Assembly (NCBI GenBank): GCA_030278955.1
Contig: JAOANR010000005.1
Location: 35,529,105 to 35,593,104, forward strand
From: Hygrophila difformis
Lineage: Eukaryota; Streptophyta; Magnoliopsida; Lamiales; Acanthaceae
Length of the DNA: 64,000 nucleotides
Direction of reading: 5' to 3'
Shown here in pieces: positions 12,006 through 23,226 of this stretch; the first letter of the stretch is position 1; the number at the start of each line of letters is the position of its first letter. A program made the position numbers and the translations under genes. The notes below the pieces were generated by a model. The model searched no databases. It was not told the origin of the DNA and saw nothing but the letters and a program-made list of their open reading frames with translations.

Positions 12006-14234
12006 TTATCTGTTTAAGGCATCCTGATTTTGTTTATAGAAAAATGTTTTAATGACAATTGAACAAAGGTCCTCTAATCACAACAATTAGTGATTTAATT
12101 ATTGCTAATTAGAATCATCAATCATTAATGACTAGAGGGTTCAATTAATTAATAGGTGGGGAATGGAGAATCAAAATTTTGGCAGCATAACGCCTTATAT
12201 TGCAATTCTAGGGTATTACATCTTAATCCGTGGGATTCAGATGTGAGTTTTTGCAATATAATGGAGAATAGAAGATCAGAATTTTAGGATTAAATAGAGA
12301 AGAGGATTCTGTCGAGATACCGTAAATTTTGTCAGGGGCCTAGACCCGCGACATGGGTACCTCGACAGGTTTACAGAAATTTGGGCAGAGTTTCACCTTG
12401 TGTCGCTAAGCAAAAGTTGTGTCGCGGACCGTGGGTCCGCGACAAGTGTTTAGCTACACAAGATTGTTCTGGAAAATTTCTGAGTATTTTGGCTCCCAGT
12501 CGCTAACCTGGATTTATGTTGCGGAACATGACTCCGCGACAGGATGTCTAGCGACTAGGGTTTTCAAAATAAAAGTGCAAGGCATAATTCCCTGTCTCGA
12601 AATACAGGTTGAGTCGCGGACCATGGGTCCGCGACAAGGGTGTTCCGCGACAGGAGCCATGCAGCGAGTAATAACAAGAGTTTGGTTCTTGGTCGCTAAG
12701 CATGATTGAGTCGAGGACCGTGGGTCCGCGACAGGGTGTTTAGCGACCAAGGGTTTTCAAATAATGAAGACAAGTGTCCTTAGACATCCATGTCGCGGAG
12801 CACCCTCCTGTCGACAAACGTGGCTTAGCGACAGGAGTCGGTTCGCGACATGGGTGGTTCAGGACCCAAGTCAGTAAAAGTAAAGTTGAACAGTAGCATG
12901 CAAACAGTGTGATCTCACCCCATTTCGGATTAAAAAGCTATTCTAAACTACACTATCCAAACAGAATTTAAAAATCTACAAGAACATGCTAGAACAAAAT
13001 TAAATCTACTCAAAACAGAATTTAAATAAAGCAACACCTAATCTAGGATTCAACCACGCATAAGCATACAACATATCCACAAATAAGAGACAAAAAACAA
13101 TAAGGGTCAAATGACCCAAATGAAAGGAAAGCAGTAAAAATCCATGGGTTTATGGCACCCATTTCATGGTTTTGGGACACAACTAGGTGAATATTTTCCC
13201 ATTTTATTAATGGGGTTTGTTAATACCCATCATTTGGGTAATACAAACCCTAAATCAAGCTCAACAACAAGAAAATAAAACTGTGAACAGTGGCTACCTA
13301 TGCTTCTAAAATAGAAACTAACATAAGATTAAACTAAGCTAAGCTAAACTATGGCTCAAATTAAATAATACAAAAAAAATGAAAATAAACCTACACTAAG
13401 AACTACCTAGAGAGGGATTCTCCAACAGTGTCTTCAAGAGAATGATTTCTAACCCTGAGCTCATGGGGGTCTCCTCATATTTATAGGAGTGGAGCCCTAG
13501 GCCCATGGGCTTGATCTGAGGCCCATTGTGTCTCAAGACATCACACACATCACAGCTTTGTCGCGGAATCACCTTGTGTCGCGGGACAGGGCTGCATGTG
13601 GCAAGGCTTCTCGACTGGGTCTTGTGTCTCTATAGGTGCGTCTTTGTCGCTATCCATGTCCGTGTCGCTAATGCATGGATCGCGACCGGAGTTCCTCGAC
13701 TGGGGCGTGGCTTGGCCTCCAAGGTGTTGGTGGCGCGGAACCTTGGTCGTGTCGCGGAACCATGGTCCTCGACCAGGGTTCCTCGACCGGATGTTCCCTG
13801 GTCTCTTCTTTATGTTGCATGCTGGGTCGCTATTCCTTCATGTGTCGCGGACCATGGTCCTCGACCAGAGTTCCTCGACCGGATGTTCCCAGTCAGAGCT
13901 GAATGGGCCAGATGGGCTGGAGTTGTTCTTTTTGTGGGCTTTTCTATCTTTTCCCATCTTTTTGTATTTTGTGGGCTTGTTTATTCTTTTGCCCATCTTT
14001 TGTATCCTTTTTCTTTTCTTTTCTTTTTCTCATATTTTTGGATTTTTCTAACATAAATATGTAATAAAATTACATATTTATGCATCTTTTATACCAGCTC
14101 AATATTTTTACAATTATGCATAAATCAGTCCAATTCAACTGCTTTCTTATTTATTATAAGACCGGAATGCGATCAAATGCCCGTTTCAGACACGGAAATG
14201 GATTGAAAATAATGGTCATTTCTGGCCATTATCA
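12006..14234 (-). repeat. 3' LTR of element A, inner part (U3 side)
   Basis: Continuation of the split LTR after element C, matching about 27015-29192. It contains two clusters of GC-rich inverted repeats (about 12340-12850 and 13555-13890) and a TATA box at 13478-13486. It carries a 34-base palindrome-containing block near 12601-12635 that the other LTR lacks. Confidence 0.93.
13478..13486 (-). promoter_or_regulatory. TATA box in the 3' LTR of element A
   Basis: The minus strand reads CTATAAATA in a good TATA context, about 750 bases from the U3 end. The same box is at 28432-28440 in the promoter-bearing 5' LTR. Confidence 0.55.
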
Positions 14235-14252
14235 ACATCCTCACATTTAATA
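14235..14252 (-). other. Polypurine tract of element A
   Basis: The minus strand reads TTAAATGTGAGGATGT directly before the LTR start TGATAATGG. It is purine-rich rather than pure purine. Its position exactly at the LTR edge makes the role likely. Near copies occur at 16559 and 18471. Confidence 0.65.
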
Positions 14253-15848
14253 CTGATCGTCCCCGAGCAGTCAGAGTCAATGTTCCTAAGAACACGGACT
14301 CTACATATTCAATTCATTTTCGTGGCTTCAAAAATCACATTCTTTTTGGATTGGGATAAGACAATCAAAAACTACAAGTATTAAATTCCCTTGATTGTAG
14401 TGTTTAATGAAATGATACTTGCTCACTACATCGGGCCTACAAATCAACCATTATTATCAATCCTTCTTGAACATCATGTTTGAAAGATGCAGAGATAAAA
14501 AATAAGAATTAAGGTATGACACGAATATATTTCAAGAATTAGAGCCTCACATATAGGAGAATCGGAAAGTTCACTCACTCTCAATTGGGGTTTAATTACG
14601 AACGCTCAAAATCAAATTTAATTAAATTATCCCATAAGCTTGCAATCAGACCAACTCCCCACCGGCTCAAATTTAATTACGAGGCATACAGTTGTAACAT
14701 TAGGTAGGGAAGGGAATTATTGGGCTTGAAGTGGCAAGAATTCATTTTATCTTAACTTGGCACATTTATTTAAAAATTTATGATCATCAATATTTTTCTT
14801 TCTTTTGCTTTTCTCTACTATTGCATGACATTAGACTATGTCTAATTTGCTTTGTCATTTGCAATTTATTGATGTTGAATTGAATTCAACTCTTTTCTCT
14901 TCTTTTTTTTTTTTGATTGGATTCTTGAATACCGATTGAAATTTTTGATGATGATCAAAAATTGTAATGCCTTGATAAAATTTATTCTTGCACACTTGGG
15001 TTTGAATTTTTTTTTTTGGTCTTTTTGTAGGGCTAGGAATGATATAGGGGGCTTCAAAGAAAAATTAGGCTTAAGACTCAGATTGGTTAATCCTAAAGGG
15101 ATAATATTTTTGGGTTTGGATTTCAAAAGAAGGCCAAAAATTGAGTTTTCTAAGTGCCTCGATCATACGCTCGATTTTGGGAATATGTCATGGTCTTGAA
15201 TCGGTCCCAATCGCAAGTTCTGGTTTCCTTTAATTAAAATGATTCACACATCAAAGAAAATAAATGGGTAAAAGTGACTCATGGCTCAAATCTCACAAGG
15301 TTGGGTTGATTCATGTCATACAGTATTCTCAAATTTAATCAGAGCTTAATTCTAACAATTTATTCAATCGAAATCTCTAACATGCAGATTTATTACCCAA
15401 TAAGCTGATCGCATCATTAGATTTTTATAGCTCAAAACCTTAGGAGTTCATGTCATGCATGTCTTCAATTATATTATCCCAATTTAAAAGTTTGAAAATT
15501 TAATCACAAGCCTAAATTCAACATGTGAATTTAGAGCAGGTTTATGCATATTTTTGCTGGTTATTTAATTTAAAGCAGTAAAGAGGCACTGCTGACATAC
15601 GGAGTATGTCAACAGCATATTTTTGGCCTGACAGTCACCTATTCATCTTGGACTGTCAGACATCTTTTCAAAGGAAGCAAATAAAGATTGTTGCAGATCT
15701 CAATCTTGAGTTCAATTTGTGGAAAGCGATAAAGTACAATCATTTCAAGGGACTCCTATGCAGTTAGCGTGAACCTGCATGCAAAAATAGGAAATCCCTT
15801 ATATAGTGCCGATACTAGGGCTTAAAAAGAACTAGAGCATACTAAGAT
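14253..15848 (-). other. Non-coding 3' region of element A, distal part
   Basis: AT-rich sequence with no reading frame I trust. Around 15594-15659 are two adjacent perfect inverted repeats: GACATAC/GTATGTC (3-base loop) and CTGACAGTC/GACTGTCAG (14-base loop). Confidence 0.6.
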
Positions 15849-16491
15849 TCATTCCTCCTCCTTTCTTTTCTCACAGCACAGGCACCAGCCATTGTGGTCT
15901 CTCAGGGGTTCATGCATCCTCCTGCAGAAAACTCGGGGTGGTTGCCCTGCAAACAGGTAGGGGGCATGATTGTCTGCCATCCACGAGAGGGTGTTGGTGG
16001 ACGTGTAGTTGAGGACCTCTCGATCGGTCACCATTCTTTCTATCATTGCGATCCCCTGATTGACATGGCCTTCATCTAGCTTGCTCATGAGCATCAGTCC
16101 ACGGGTGAAGATAGATGCTTTGTGATTGTCCTCTATGCCTGGCCGCAGCCATTCGCAGGCTTGCTCTTCATCCCCTTCTGTGAATGCTTGGAGTGCTGGA
16201 ACAATTCTGAGGTTGAAGTTTCCAGCTTCAGTGCACGTGTTCAGAAATCTTTCTTTCTGCCTCCGTATCCTCCCCTGCCACTGCCTCACCCTAGCCGTGT
16301 CCAACTCGCATCGCTTGTAAACGATGGCAAGGTTTCCTGCGTTTCTAAGCTTCCGGCATGTTTCTTGCGCAGTGAACACTTCCCTGATTTCATCCTCTCC
16401 TATTCTGGAGAGGATTTCACCTAGGAGCTCCTCTGGGAGGTCCAGCAGTTGGGTTCCTCCGGGTGCAGGATTCGAGATTGGAAGGTTTCCC
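15849..16491 (-). CDS. F-box protein fragment carried in element A's 3' region
   Basis: Open from a consensus 3' splice site (TTCTTATCTTTTCAG, AG at 16492-16493) to TGA at 15849-15851, about 213 residues with no internal stop and no upstream in-frame ATG. The N-terminal part contains LLDLPEELLGEILSRI and then a TCRKLRNAG segment, the form of a plant F-box. The rest (FLNTCTEAGN, EQACEWLRPGIEDNHKA, CRRMHEPL, CLCCEKRKEEE) resembles the C-terminal half of plant At1g67623/At2g35280-like F-box proteins. F-box proteins choose substrates for SCF ubiquitin ligases. It is either a captured host exon or an element gene reached by splicing. It lies where Athila elements often have an env-like frame. The F-box call is good; the role is unknown. 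Confidence 0.7.
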
Positions 16492-16558
16492 CTGAAAAGA
16501 TAAGAAGGGATGAATCAAATTTTTATAATTTCTCAGAGATTATTCAAGTTTTGAAACC

Positions 16559-16595
16559 AACATCCTCACATTTAGAGTTTTGCTCTAAATGTGAG
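16559..16595 (-). repeat. Polypurine-like motif with perfect 13-bp hairpin, upstream of F-box exon
   Basis: Arms CTCACATTTAGAG (16565-16577) and CTCTAAATGTGAG (16583-16595) with a 5-base loop. The minus strand continues as GAGGATGTTGG, like the true polypurine tract at the 3' LTR. The splice acceptor of the F-box exon lies about 65 bases downstream. Confidence 0.85.
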
Positions 16596-18425
16596 ATTAT
16601 TAAGTTTCTAACTTGAATTTTTATTTAAAGCATGGGTAAAATAGATTTTTATGAAAAGATAGGGGTCATTGGGCCCCTATATATTTTTAATGGGCCATCG
16701 GGCCCAAAAGTTTGATTTTCCAATTTTATTAAACAAGTCCGAGACACTTGTTGAAAATGGGATGAGATGGATAGAAGAGGTGGAATGCTCGAATTAAGGA
16801 ATGTGCAGTGAAGGCGTGTCACAATGGATTTGCTATTTCTGGACTGCCTGGACTGTCTTGGACAGTTAAAACATCCAAAAATTTGCAAACACTTTTTTTT
16901 TAATTTTTCAAAGGGTTGACTTGTTTTATTTAAGGAAAGTGGGATGTGAGTGGTCCCATTTTGGATTTCTGAAAAGAATAGCAGTTGGGTGACGAAAATA
17001 CTGCTATTTACTCACACTACAGTTCCATTGGGAACAAAAAGAACACAAGTCAATTAAAAACCTATCAACTACTTTTGTCTTTTTCTAAAAGGTTGCTTTT
17101 ATTAAAAAGTGGAAGCTTCTCATTGGGTGTTTGTACTATGTTTCCATAAACAAACAAACATTTATTCCCCAAGAGATCCCTGACATGTAAGCAAGTATGC
17201 CAAAAAAAATCTTCCACCTTGAATGCCTCAAACCTACACTACAGAAACCTTAGCAAAAATCAAACACACAACCCTGAAACTCAAGAATAGAGAAACCAAT
17301 AACACCATGGTGTTCAAAATAACACCCCAATGTTCATTAGTTTGTCCTCTCAAGTTTAAGACTTCCAAAAATTTTGACTCAAGATAGTTTTAAAACAGGT
17401 TGTTTAAAGATCCAAAAAGATCTCATACAATGCTCAAAACCGAGAGCATTCAAAACCTCAAAAACAGAAAAACCAGTGCACACAAACCACATTATGCTTT
17501 TCACAAATCACAATAGAGACAAAGGAACAAGGAAAAACCGAGGGAGTTATGAACAGGGGGGGAAAGAATGGGTTTCTACCCTGCCCTCCATGGTTCGGGC
17601 CTAGGTAGAGGTCCCAGATTTGGAAGGATCCTGTAGAATCGGTCCATAGTTTCCCCTTGAAAAAGGAGTGATTGAGTGCGAAGAACACGGTGGTGTTCAT
17701 TCGGTAGAGAGAAGAGGGAGCAAGAGAAGGTGAAAAGATGGAGTTTGGATGAAACTGACGTGAGTGCAGGGAAAATGAGGTGAGGAGGGGGTATAAATAC
17801 TAAAAACACTGGTCGCGGAAACCAGACCGTGTTGCGGAACAGGGTTCCTCGACCAGGGTATAGCGACATTACACGAGTCGCGGAGTATGAGTCCGATCGC
17901 GGAGCCATGGTCTGCGACAGGAGTTTCGCGACCGAGTTCTGGAATGGAAAAAGTCAACGGGGAATGGTGTCGCGGAATGGAGAGCCGGTCGCGGACCTAT
18001 GGACCGCGACAGATGTTCCGCGACATCGAAAAGGGTAACATGTGCGACTATGTAGCGGGACCAGGCCTGGTCGCGAAGCATTGTTTCGCGACACAGTGGT
18101 TGGTTCCGCGACACGAATTTTGAATTTTTCAAATTTTTCGTGAACTGGGCCCGAATGTGGTGTTGGGCTTGAGTTCATTTTATTTGATTTGGGCCTTAAT
18201 AAATTCAGTCCAAATAATATTCAAAAACGCACTGGTTTGAAATTAAAGAAAGATCCACTTGCATAAATTAGGTTGGGTTAATTCCATTTGTTTGCAAAAA
18301 TTATTCCGGATTTAAATTGCTTCAATTTCCGGAAATATTTTCTTAAATTCATGGAATTAATCCAACCAAGAACCTGGTTTTCCGTGTTGCTTTACTGTTC
18401 CTCTTTTTTGATGGTTCCGAACTTT
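16596..18425 (-). other. Non-coding 3' region of element A, proximal part, with LTR-like palindromes
   Basis: No supported gene. From about 17805 to 18115 it holds repeated GTCGCGGA / CCGCGAC motifs of the kind clustered in A's LTRs, for example near 17985-18010. The rest is ordinary AT-rich sequence. Confidence 0.6.
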
Positions 18426-18507
18426 CTGCAAGACAGATAAATACAACGCATTAGATTTTCTCCAAATATCAACATCCTCACATTTAGAGTCTTAGTACTC
18501 TAAATGT
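18426..18507 (-). repeat. Second polypurine-like hairpin with splice acceptor
   Basis: Arms ACATTTAGAGT (18480-18490) and ACTCTAAATGT (18497-18507) with a 6-base loop, followed on the minus strand by GAGGATGTTGATA, which copies the true polypurine/LTR junction. About 45 bases further is TTTATCTGTCTTGCAG, a consensus 3' splice site (AG at 18426-18427). Confidence 0.75.
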
Positions 18508-18594
18508 TTAATTGATTTTTGGATACTTTCTTGTTATGAAATGATATACTATATATATAAAATGAAATTTTTGTGTTTTTAATGTTGTTTCTTA

Positions 18595-21500
18595 TTATGT
18601 GTAAGCCGGGTCTGCCACTGTTTGGCTTTCTTTCTCCGGATCGAACTGTCCGAGGTACTCTTTCAATCGTTGTCCATTCACCACTATGTTGCCCTTGTCA
18701 GTTCGGATCCTGACGGCTCCATTTTCAAACACTTCTAGCACTTCATGTGGTCCTTCCCATCTGGATTTAAGCTTCCCAGGGAACAGCTTTAACCTAGAAT
18801 TGAACAATAATACATTTTGACCAACATAGAAATGCTTAGGCTTAATCCTGCGATCGTGCAACTTCTGGGTCCGCTCCTTATAAATTCGAGAGCTTTCATA
18901 AGCTAATGCTCGTATTTCCTCAATTTCATTGAGGTCCAACTTGCGTTTGCTCTGAGCGACTTTCGGATCAAAGTTAAGCGTTTTAATGGCCCAGTAGGCT
19001 TTATGCTCTAACTCTACAGGCAAATGACAGGCTTTCCCGAAGACAAGTCTATACGGGGACATCCCAATGGGAGTCTTATAAGCTGTGCAGTATGCCCATA
19101 GAGCATCATTGAGCTTACGTGCCCGATCCTTACGGGTTATCCCGACCGTGGCTTCGAGTATGTGTTTGATTTCGCGATTGGATACTTCGACTTGACCACT
19201 AGTCTGGGGATGGTAAGGCGTGCCTATCTTATGGAGGATTCCATTTTTACTCATTAAAGTTTCAAAAGCTTTATTAATAAAGTGTGTTCCTCCATCAGAT
19301 ATCACCACCCTAGGTATGCCAAATCGACTGAAAATGTTGTTCTTGAGGAACTTGATGACTTGGCTACCATCATTGCTTGGTAATGCGACAGCCTCAACCC
19401 ATTTGGACACGTAATCGACAGCTACCAAGATATAGTAGTTTCCACCAGATGGTGGAAACGGTCCCATGAAGTCAATGCCCCATACGTCGAAAATCTCAAG
19501 TGTGAGGATTCCCTTTTGAGGCATCTCATCCCTCTTGGAGAGGTTTCCCAATCTTTGGCACTTGTCGCAACCTTTCACAAATGTCCTGCAATCCTCATAG
19601 ATGTGAGGCCAATAGAATCCACATTCGAGGACCTTGTGGGCCGTTCGAGCGGGACCATGATGACCTCCATATTCTGATTCATGGCATTTTCTGACAATTT
19701 GATAGGCTTCATGCTCGGTCACACATCGCCTGATTATTGAATCGGCGTAGTGTTTGAAGAGATAAGGTTCTTCCCAGAAGTAACTTAATACATCTCGTTT
19801 GAACTTATTCTTCTGATGATAGTTCGAAAACTGTGGGGTTATTCCGCATGCCAAGAAGTTAGCGATGTCGGAAAACCATGGACAAGCTTGATTATGCAGA
19901 TGCAATGCGAACAACTGTTCGTCCGGGAACTCTTCATTAACGGCTTTTTCCTTTTTATCATTATCTAATCGAGATAAGTGGTCAGCAGCACCATTATCTC
20001 GACCTCGCCTATCTTCTATTATGATGTCGTATTCTTGCAACAGAAGTACCCACCTGATTAATCGAGGTTTGGCGTCTTGTTTGCTAAACAAGAATCTCAA
20101 TGCAGAATGATCGGTGTATACTATAGTCTTCGTACCTATAAGATACTGTCTGAATTTATCAAACGCGAAGATTACAGCATACATTTCTTTCTCCGTTGTG
20201 GTGTAGTTAATTTGGGCTTCATTCAGGGCATGACTTGCGTAATGAATTACGCAGTGTCTCCCATCCTTATGTTGTCCAAGAACTGTGCCTACGGCGAGAC
20301 CACTTGCATCGCACATTACCTCGAAAGGTATTGACCAATCGGGTGGTTGCACTATTGGTGCAGAAACCAACATCTTCTTGAGCGTGTCAAAGGCTTGGAC
20401 ACACGCTTCATTTATTAAGAAGGGATTTTCTTTACAAAACAGATTAGTGAGCGGGTTGGCAATTTTAGAGAAATCCTTAATGAATCTCCGGTAAAAACCG
20501 GCATGCCCTAAGAAACTCCTAACTGATTTGATCGAGTTAGGAAGAAGGAGATTGGAAATGATGGAAACTTTGGCTGGATCAACCTCAATACCTGCACGAG
20601 AAATGCGATGACCTAACACTATGCCCTCAGTGACCATAAAATGGCACTTTTCCCAGTTTAAAACCAAGTTAGTGCCCTCACACCTCTTTAAAATCTTAGC
20701 AAGATAAGTCAAACATTCATCAAACGTATCTCCATATACAGAGAAGTCATCCATGAAGACCTCAATGCATTTTTCGATAAATTCAGAAAATATAGACATC
20801 ATGCATCTTTGAAAAGTAGCAGGTGCATTGCAAAGACCAAATGGCATGCGCCTGTAGGCAAAAGTGCCATAAGGGCAAGTAAAAGTAGTTTTTTCATGGT
20901 CTTCGCTTGAAATAACAATCTGATTATACCCAGAATAACCATCCAAAAAGCAATAAAATTCTCTCCCTGCCAACCTCTCAAGCATTTGATCAATAAAAGG
21001 CAATGGAAAATGGTCCTTGCGGGTGGCCTCATTCAGTTTCCGGTAGTCGATGCAAACTCTCCATCCGGCCACTGGCCTGGTTGCAACCTCTTCTCCTTGC
21101 TCATTCTTGGTTATGCACATCCCTCCTCGTTTTGGCACGACCTGCACTGGGCTAACCCATTTGCTGTCAGAAATAGGGTAGATTATACCAGCATCTAAGA
21201 GCTTGATAACCTCCTTTCTTACCACTTCTTGCATGAGGGGGTTCAAACGCCTCTGAGGCTGACGGGAGGGTTTATATTCTTCTTCCATTAAAATCCTGTG
21301 CATGCAAATAGAAGGGCTTATTCCTTTTATATCAGAAATGGTCCATCCTATTGCATGTACATGTTTCTTAAGAACGACCACCAGAGCATTTTCTTGCTCT
21401 TGGGAGAGCTTAGCTGAAACAATAACAGGTAATTTTTTATGTTCTGCGAGAAACGCGTACTTGAGATGATCGGGTAATGTTTTAAGTTCAAGCTCTGGTG

Positions 21501-23226
21501 GGCATTCAACGGAAGGGAGTAATTTGCGAGAATTGGGTAGTGGGAGATCAGATTTACCTTCGGGACCCTGCATCAGTACAGGATCCTCTTCTTCCTCTTC
21601 GGTGCCATCATTCCCTTGTGCAGTGAAATCAGCACCGTCATATGCTTCAAGGTCCCCGGACTCGGGATCCTCAAATTGGACGGCGATGCACTGTTCCTTT
21701 GGCTCAGCACCAGCAGGCTTCAGTACCTGCTTTGAAGGTCCATACAGCATCATTTCATCATTGTTTCCAGAGTCTAGCTCTTTCCTAACTATTACATCGT
21801 CAAAAGAAAAACAAGAACTGTCGTTCGGAAATTTCTGCAGTTGCTCCATGTCAAAAATGACTTCATCCCCATCAACGCGGAGTGTCACCCTTCCGGACTT
21901 TGCATCAATTAGTGCTCCGCCCGTGGCCAAGAACGGCCTGCCTAAGATGAGAGGCATGTCGGAGTCCTCCTCGATGTCCAGAATGATGAAATCTACAGGG
22001 AACGGAGTACTGCCTGCTTTGATTATCACATCTTTCAGAATCCCGATTGGCTTAGTAATTGACCTGTCTGCGAGCTGGAGCCTCATTTTGACTGGTTCAA
22101 CTACTCCAAGCTTAAGACGTTTAACCATGGTTAATGGCATAACGTTAATGCTGGAACCGAGGTCACACAGTCCTTTTCCGGCGTTGTTCTGGCCAATCCG
22201 AATCGGCAGTGTATAGCATCCGGGATCCTCTCTCTTTTCCGGTAGCTTCTTTTGAATGATAGCACTGCAAGTGCTGTTGAGTACCACCAATTCGTCCTGC
22301 TCAACCTGTCTTTTCCCTGAAATCATTTCTTTCAAGAACTTAGCATAGACTGGCATTTCAGAGATCATTTCTATCAAAGGAATGGTAATCTCAACTTCCC
22401 GCAGTCTTTTCAGAAATTTTTCAAACTTCAGATCTTGTTGCTTATTTTTAAGTCTAGCCGGGTAAGGAACCCTAGGCATGAACTTGTTTTTGTTATCATG
22501 TTTTGGTGGCAGATGGTTAGAGGTTGTACCTTCACCATTACCGTTTTCTGTTTCTGCCGTTCTTTTTGCAGCGTCAGTCTGCTGTTCGGCTTCCTTTTGT
22601 TCATCCATTGCTTCCTCATCAGCATTATCAGCAGGATCATCATCTTCCTCATGAGTGTTTCCCGTATCCGCTCCTTTTGGTCCAGCCAGTGTCTTCCCAG
22701 ATTTCAAGGTTATTGCTTTGCATTGCGGGTTCTTTTCCGCAGTGCTTGGCAACGTTCCTTTATCCCTTTTCTGCATTTCATTAGCCATTTGAGTAACTTG
22801 GGTCTCCACATTTCTGATGGAAGCCTGTAGCTGAGTGTTAATCTCCTTCTGGCTAGTGATAAAATCAGTCATCAAATTCTCCAGCCTTGAAGGGGGCTTT
22901 TGATTTTGATTCTGATTCTGGTTTTGGTTCCATTTGCCTTGGTTCGGGATGAATTGAGGCTGGAAGTTTTGGGGCTGAAAATTTTGGAAGTTCTGGGTAG
23001 GCTGTTGGAAATTCTGAGGAGGCCTCTGTTGGATCTGAGGTTGAAAACCTGGGTTCTGAAAGTTCTGTCCCCTGTTCTTATTGAATCCTTGGTTCTGCTG
23101 AGGATTGAATTGCTGCTGTTGTGGTTTGTTCAAGAGATGGGAATTAAGGGCATTTTTGTTTGAGTATGACAAGTTTGGGTGCCTGTTTGGGAAAGCCCCT
23201 GCAAAGTTGCAGCTTTCAGCTGTAAT
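18595..23226 (-). CDS. pol: Element A pol: gag C-terminus, protease, RT, RNase H, integrase
   Basis: One open frame of about 1,540 codons, ending at the stop near 18595. In order: the Gln/Asn-rich gag tail; an aspartic protease with the Athila-style [11 protein letters not shown] (near 22150-22175); reverse transcriptase with [11 protein letters not shown] and the catalytic FMDDFSVYG (near 20730-20760); RNase H with CDASG and [10 protein letters not shown]; an integrase zinc finger ending CDKCQRL; and an integrase core with [16 protein letters not shown] and [11 protein letters not shown] supplying the D, D and E residues. No chromodomain follows, consistent with the Athila/Tat clade. Pol has no internal stop. 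A TAG at 23227-23229 cuts it off from gag. It may be a trans-acting enzyme source if read-through occurs. Confidence 0.93.
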   Translation of the reverse strand: MTAESCNFAGAFPNRHPNLSYSNKNALNSHLLNKPQQQQFNPQQNQGFNKNRGQNFQNPGFQPQIQQRPPQNFQQPTQNFQNFQPQNFQPQFIPNQGKWNQNQNQNQNQKPPSRLENLMTDFITSQKEINTQLQASIRNVETQVTQMANEMQKRDKGTLPSTAEKNPQCKAITLKSGKTLAGPKGADTGNTHEEDDDPADNADEEAMDEQKEAEQQTDAAKRTAETENGNGEGTTSNHLPPKHDNKNKFMPRVPYPARLKNKQQDLKFEKFLKRLREVEITIPLIEMISEMPVYAKFLKEMISGKRQVEQDELVVLNSTCSAIIQKKLPEKREDPGCYTLPIRIGQNNAGKGLCDLGSSINVMPLTMVKRLKLGVVEPVKMRLQLADRSITKPIGILKDVIIKAGSTPFPVDFIILDIEEDSDMPLILGRPFLATGGALIDAKSGRVTLRVDGDEVIFDMEQLQKFPNDSSCFSFDDVIVRKELDSGNNDEMMLYGPSKQVLKPAGAEPKEQCIAVQFEDPESGDLEAYDGADFTAQGNDGTEEEEEDPVLMQGPEGKSDLPLPNSRKLLPSVECPPELELKTLPDHLKYAFLAEHKKLPVIVSAKLSQEQENALVVVLKKHVHAIGWTISDIKGISPSICMHRILMEEEYKPSRQPQRRLNPLMQEVVRKEVIKLLDAGIIYPISDSKWVSPVQVVPKRGGMCITKNEQGEEVATRPVAGWRVCIDYRKLNEATRKDHFPLPFIDQMLERLAGREFYCFLDGYSGYNQIVISSEDHEKTTFTCPYGTFAYRRMPFGLCNAPATFQRCMMSIFSEFIEKCIEVFMDDFSVYGDTFDECLTYLAKILKRCEGTNLVLNWEKCHFMVTEGIVLGHRISRAGIEVDPAKVSIISNLLLPNSIKSVRSFLGHAGFYRRFIKDFSKIANPLTNLFCKENPFLINEACVQAFDTLKKMLVSAPIVQPPDWSIPFEVMCDASGLAVGTVLGQHKDGRHCVIHYASHALNEAQINYTTTEKEMYAVIFAFDKFRQYLIGTKTIVYTDHSALRFLFSKQDAKPRLIRWVLLLQEYDIIIEDRRGRDNGAADHLSRLDNDKKEKAVNEEFPDEQLFALHLHNQACPWFSDIANFLACGITPQFSNYHQKNKFKRDVLSYFWEEPYLFKHYADSIIRRCVTEHEAYQIVRKCHESEYGGHHGPARTAHKVLECGFYWPHIYEDCRTFVKGCDKCQRLGNLSKRDEMPQKGILTLEIFDVWGIDFMGPFPPSGGNYYILVAVDYVSKWVEAVALPSNDGSQVIKFLKNNIFSRFGIPRVVISDGGTHFINKAFETLMSKNGILHKIGTPYHPQTSGQVEVSNREIKHILEATVGITRKDRARKLNDALWAYCTAYKTPIGMSPYRLVFGKACHLPVELEHKAYWAIKTLNFDPKVAQSKRKLDLNEIEEIRALAYESSRIYKERTQKLHDRRIKPKHFYVGQNVLLFNSRLKLFPGKLKSRWEGPHEVLEVFENGAVRIRTDKGNIVVNGQRLKEYLGQFDPEKESQTVADPAYT

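Noticed and set aside
13526..14056. Open frames of about 150-176 codons in LTR A
   Set aside because: They run through the GTCGCGGA palindrome cluster, with low-complexity translations in several frames.
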